A DNA stretch of 7,328 nucleotides from Tannerella sp. (lineage in GTDB: Bacteria > Bacteroidota > Bacteroidia > Bacteroidales > Tannerellaceae), in the NCBI GenBank assembly GCA_031268395.1, contig JAIRXI010000026.1:1-7328 (forward strand). The letters are read 5' to 3'. The notes under the pieces were generated by a model. The model was given only the letters and a program-made list of their open reading frames with translations. It ran no database searches and was not told the origin of the DNA. The stretch's first letter is position 1, and every line of letters begins with the position of its first letter. Below, one piece after another: positions 6,718-7,328 of this stretch. A program made the translations under genes and the position numbers.

Positions 6718-7167
6718 TTATTCCTGTTTTCCTTCGATTTTGATTTCCGTCTCCTCGCACCGTTCCTGTGCGCCGGTCAGGATTTCAACTAATCGCTTTT
6801 CGTAAGACGTGGAATTGATGACTGTTCCTTTCACCTTGTTTTCGCCCACAAGAATACAACCCGAACTGTCGTTTTTCGTATTACCCCGGTGAATCAGTAT
6901 GCCGCTGAATCCCGGCACGTCCAGCAGTCGCGGAAGCATCCGCCGCTTGGCCGGCGACAGGTTCACAATCACCCGGTAAAGGCCTGTCGGGATAGCCGTT
7001 TCGTGCGCTATCTTCTTCTGACGTATCTCTTCCGGCGACATCGTTTGGGTCAGTCCGCGGTCGGCGTCTTCCAGCGTGTCGCAGAAGTACGTGCCGTCAA
7101 TATAGAGGGATCCAATCGTATAGTCCAGTCCGGAAAATCTTCTTTTCAATCTCAAGTCCACTGCCAT
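6718..7167 (-). CDS. DUF5675-family protein
   Basis: This is a small 149-residue protein with no signal peptide or membrane segment. Residues 2-35 (VDLRLKRRFSGLDYTIGSLY ... FCDTLED), 58-66 (AIPTGLYRV) and 83-108 (DVPGFSGILIHRGN then TKNDSSGCILVG) match the DUF5675 pattern known from phage-associated and bacterial proteins. The last block holds H93 and S101-S102-G103-C104, an H...SxGC arrangement that recalls the YkuD L,D-transpeptidase active site, though the His-Cys spacing (11 residues) is shorter than usual there. Function is not established. The ATG at 7165-7167 is the last unit of a heptamer repeat, and the frame just upstream is closed by TAA, so this is the first usable ATG. The gene follows the partial gene at the window edge by 34 bp made entirely of repeat, and a hairpin lies downstream. 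Confidence 0.8.
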   Translation of the reverse strand: MAVDLRLKRRFSGLDYTIGSLYIDGTYFCDTLEDADRGLTQTMSPEEIRQKKIAHETAIPTGLYRVIVNLSPAKRRMLPRLLDVPGFSGILIHRGNTKNDSSGCILVGENKVKGTVINSTSYEKRLVEILTGAQERCEETEIKIEGKQE

Positions 7168-7220
7168 TAACCATTAACCATTAATCAATAATCACTAATC
7201 ATTAACCACTAATCACTGAT
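7165..7220. repeat. Eight tandem heptamers forming a gene junction
   Basis: Eight contiguous 7-bp units without indels run from 7165 to 7220 on the plus strand: CATTAAC, CATTAAC, CATTAAT, CAATAAT, CACTAAT, CATTAAC, CACTAAT, CACTGAT. The consensus is CAYTAAY. On the minus strand the units are of the form RTTARTG. They encode the last five residues (SVISG) and stop of the upstream gene, fill the whole 34-bp intergenic space, and provide the start codon of the DUF5675 gene. Four units contain ATG and several contain TAA or TAG, so stop and start signals occur in different frames. Confidence 0.85.
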
Positions 7221-7328
7221 TTTTCGAATCCGAACAGCGTATAGTCTATCAGGATATTCCCGGTCGTGTCGTAGACGTCCTGGCGGTCGCGCGTGCCGTG
7301 CGGGTAGTGTTCCTTACGGTTGAGCAAG
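7202..7328 (-). CDS. Partial CDS, C-terminal 41 residues of an unrecognised protein
   Basis: A minus-strand frame is open from the window edge to TAA (7202-7204) and gives 41 residues: LLNRKEHYPHGTRDRQDVYD, then TTGNILIDYTLFGFEK and the repeat-encoded tail SVISG. The upstream part lies outside the window, so start, length and family are unknown. The codons are GC-rich at third positions like the neighbouring genes, and the frame runs straight into the heptamer block, both supporting real coding. The DUF5675 gene starts 34 bp further on in the same direction, so the two are probably co-transcribed. I do not recognise the family and assign no function. Confidence 0.6.
   Translation of the reverse strand, partial: LLNRKEHYPHGTRDRQDVYDTTGNILIDYTLFGFEKSVISG

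Noticed and set aside
7165..7220. CRISPR array or telomere-like repeat
   Set aside because: Units are 7 bp with no spacers, far too short for CRISPR; the array is internal and short, so a chromosome-end role is unlikely.

Overview
The window looks like a Bacteroidetes (probably Bacteroidales) chromosome. The evidence is a SusC/RagA-type TonB-linked porin, a SusD/RagB lipoprotein and a DUF3823 lipoprotein in a tight operon, AT-rich translation starts without clear Shine-Dalgarno sequences, and TAnnTTTG-type promoter motifs. Genus and species cannot be read from it. All credible genes lie on the minus strand.

Right edge (7328 down to 6718): the 3' end of an unrecognised gene, a 56-bp block of eight heptamers that supplies that gene's last codons and stop as well as the next gene's start codon, and then a complete 149-residue DUF5675-family gene. 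A 10-bp-stem hairpin (6628-6662) lies between this pair and the next operon.

Centre (6565 down to 900): a three-gene outer-membrane uptake operon, SusC-like receptor (1056 aa), SusD-like lipoprotein (588 aa) and DUF3823 lipoprotein (235 aa), with gaps of 8 and 12 bp. It ends at a strong hairpin terminator (805-838). The expected model is that SusD and perhaps the DUF3823 protein capture a ligand, probably a glycan or oligosaccharide, at the cell surface, and the SusC barrel imports it with TonB energy. No glycoside hydrolase, protease, sulfatase, ECF sigma/anti-sigma pair or hybrid two-component regulator is present, so the substrate cannot be named.

Left edge (899 down to 1): no intact gene. 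This AT-richer, decayed stretch holds a dyad-rich non-coding block (664-750). It also holds a 318-bp internally deleted insertion sequence (334-651) with near-perfect terminal and perfect subterminal inverted repeats, its own promoter, and the N- and C-terminal ends of a transposase joined out of frame. Beyond that lie a 66-codon open frame without a start (possible gene remnant) and a degenerate CGTCATTGCGAG-type dispersed repeat. I see nothing in 1-62. The most unusual features are the heptamer block acting as a gene junction and the miniature IS; I found no clear undescribed defence or enzyme system.
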